Assembly: GCA_009930355.1 (NCBI GenBank)
Contig: RZYK01000124.1
Location: forward strand, 1-6,114
Direction: 5' to 3'
DNA length: 6,114 nucleotides
Source of the DNA: Campylobacterota bacterium
GTDB taxonomy: Bacteria; Campylobacterota; Campylobacteria; Campylobacterales; Sulfurospirillaceae
The notes beneath the pieces were generated by a model. The model was not told the DNA's origin, made no database searches, and saw only the letters and a list, made by a program, of their open reading frames with translations. Below are positions 6,011 through 6,114 of the stretch, piece by piece. Position numbers and translations under genes: made by a program. Each line of letters opens with the position of its first letter. Within the stretch, counting starts at the first letter, position 1.

Positions 6011-6114
6011 CGCACAACGGCCGAAGCTAAGTGCAGGCGGGCATTTCAAAGCAATAAACATTCAATAAACAACCACGCTTAATGAGTGTAATATATTTCA
6101 AATCAGCACTATCT
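6011..6114 (+). repeat. Large hairpin repeat, right copy, cut by window edge
   Basis: It starts CGCACAACGG, compared with CACATAACGG in the left copy, and aligns with it almost without gaps. The tract TTTCAAATCAGCACTATC (6096-6113) matches 175-192 at 16 of 18 positions and lies exactly 85 bases from the element start in both copies. The first arm (about 6021-6042) has no partner within the window; by the left copy's length the element should end near 6143. It is in the same orientation as the left copy, so the two form direct repeats around the operon. Confidence 0.65.

Noticed and set aside
1..6114. tRNA, rRNA, CRISPR array, transposase or integrase gene
   Set aside because: None was found on either strand; the structured repeats are too few and too divergent for CRISPR.

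Overview
The window looks like an accessory defence locus from a member of the Bacteroidota. Supporting signs are low to moderate GC, start codons without Shine-Dalgarno sequences, and a promoter of the Bacteroidota type (TTTG, then 21 bases, then TAAATTTG) ahead of the first gene. The species cannot be named from the sequence.

Layout, read in the direction of transcription (minus strand, right to left): a candidate promoter at 5844-5876; a 65-aa XRE/Cro-like regulator (5819-5622); a 322-aa cytosolic 5'-nucleotidase of the cN-I type (5621-4653); a 551-aa adenine methyltransferase, Mod (4651-2996); and an 878-aa helicase-nuclease, Res (2992-356). All four reading frames are intact. The junctions are 0, 1 and 3 bases, so the genes almost certainly form one translationally coupled operon. 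Mod and Res together make a type III restriction-modification system: Mod methylates the host site, and Mod-Res complexes translocate and cut unmodified foreign DNA. The 5'-nucleotidase is not a standard part of such systems and is the most unusual gene here. The small regulator probably controls its own promoter, and therefore the whole operon, as C proteins do in other restriction-modification systems.

Both flanks are non-coding and contain matching structured repeats in the same orientation. A large imperfect hairpin lies at 90-222, and the first 103 bases of a second copy run from 6011 to the window edge. Inside these lie two smaller hairpins, at 284-339 and 5923-5987, whose stems have changed sequence in step while two T:T mismatches stayed in place. 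The operon therefore looks like a multigene cargo between copies of a structured repeat family, somewhat like integron attC sites. No integrase or transposase is visible.

A central segment of mod (about 3721-4080) is much more AT-rich than its flanks. It matches the expected target-recognition domain, which suggests exchange of sequence specificity.
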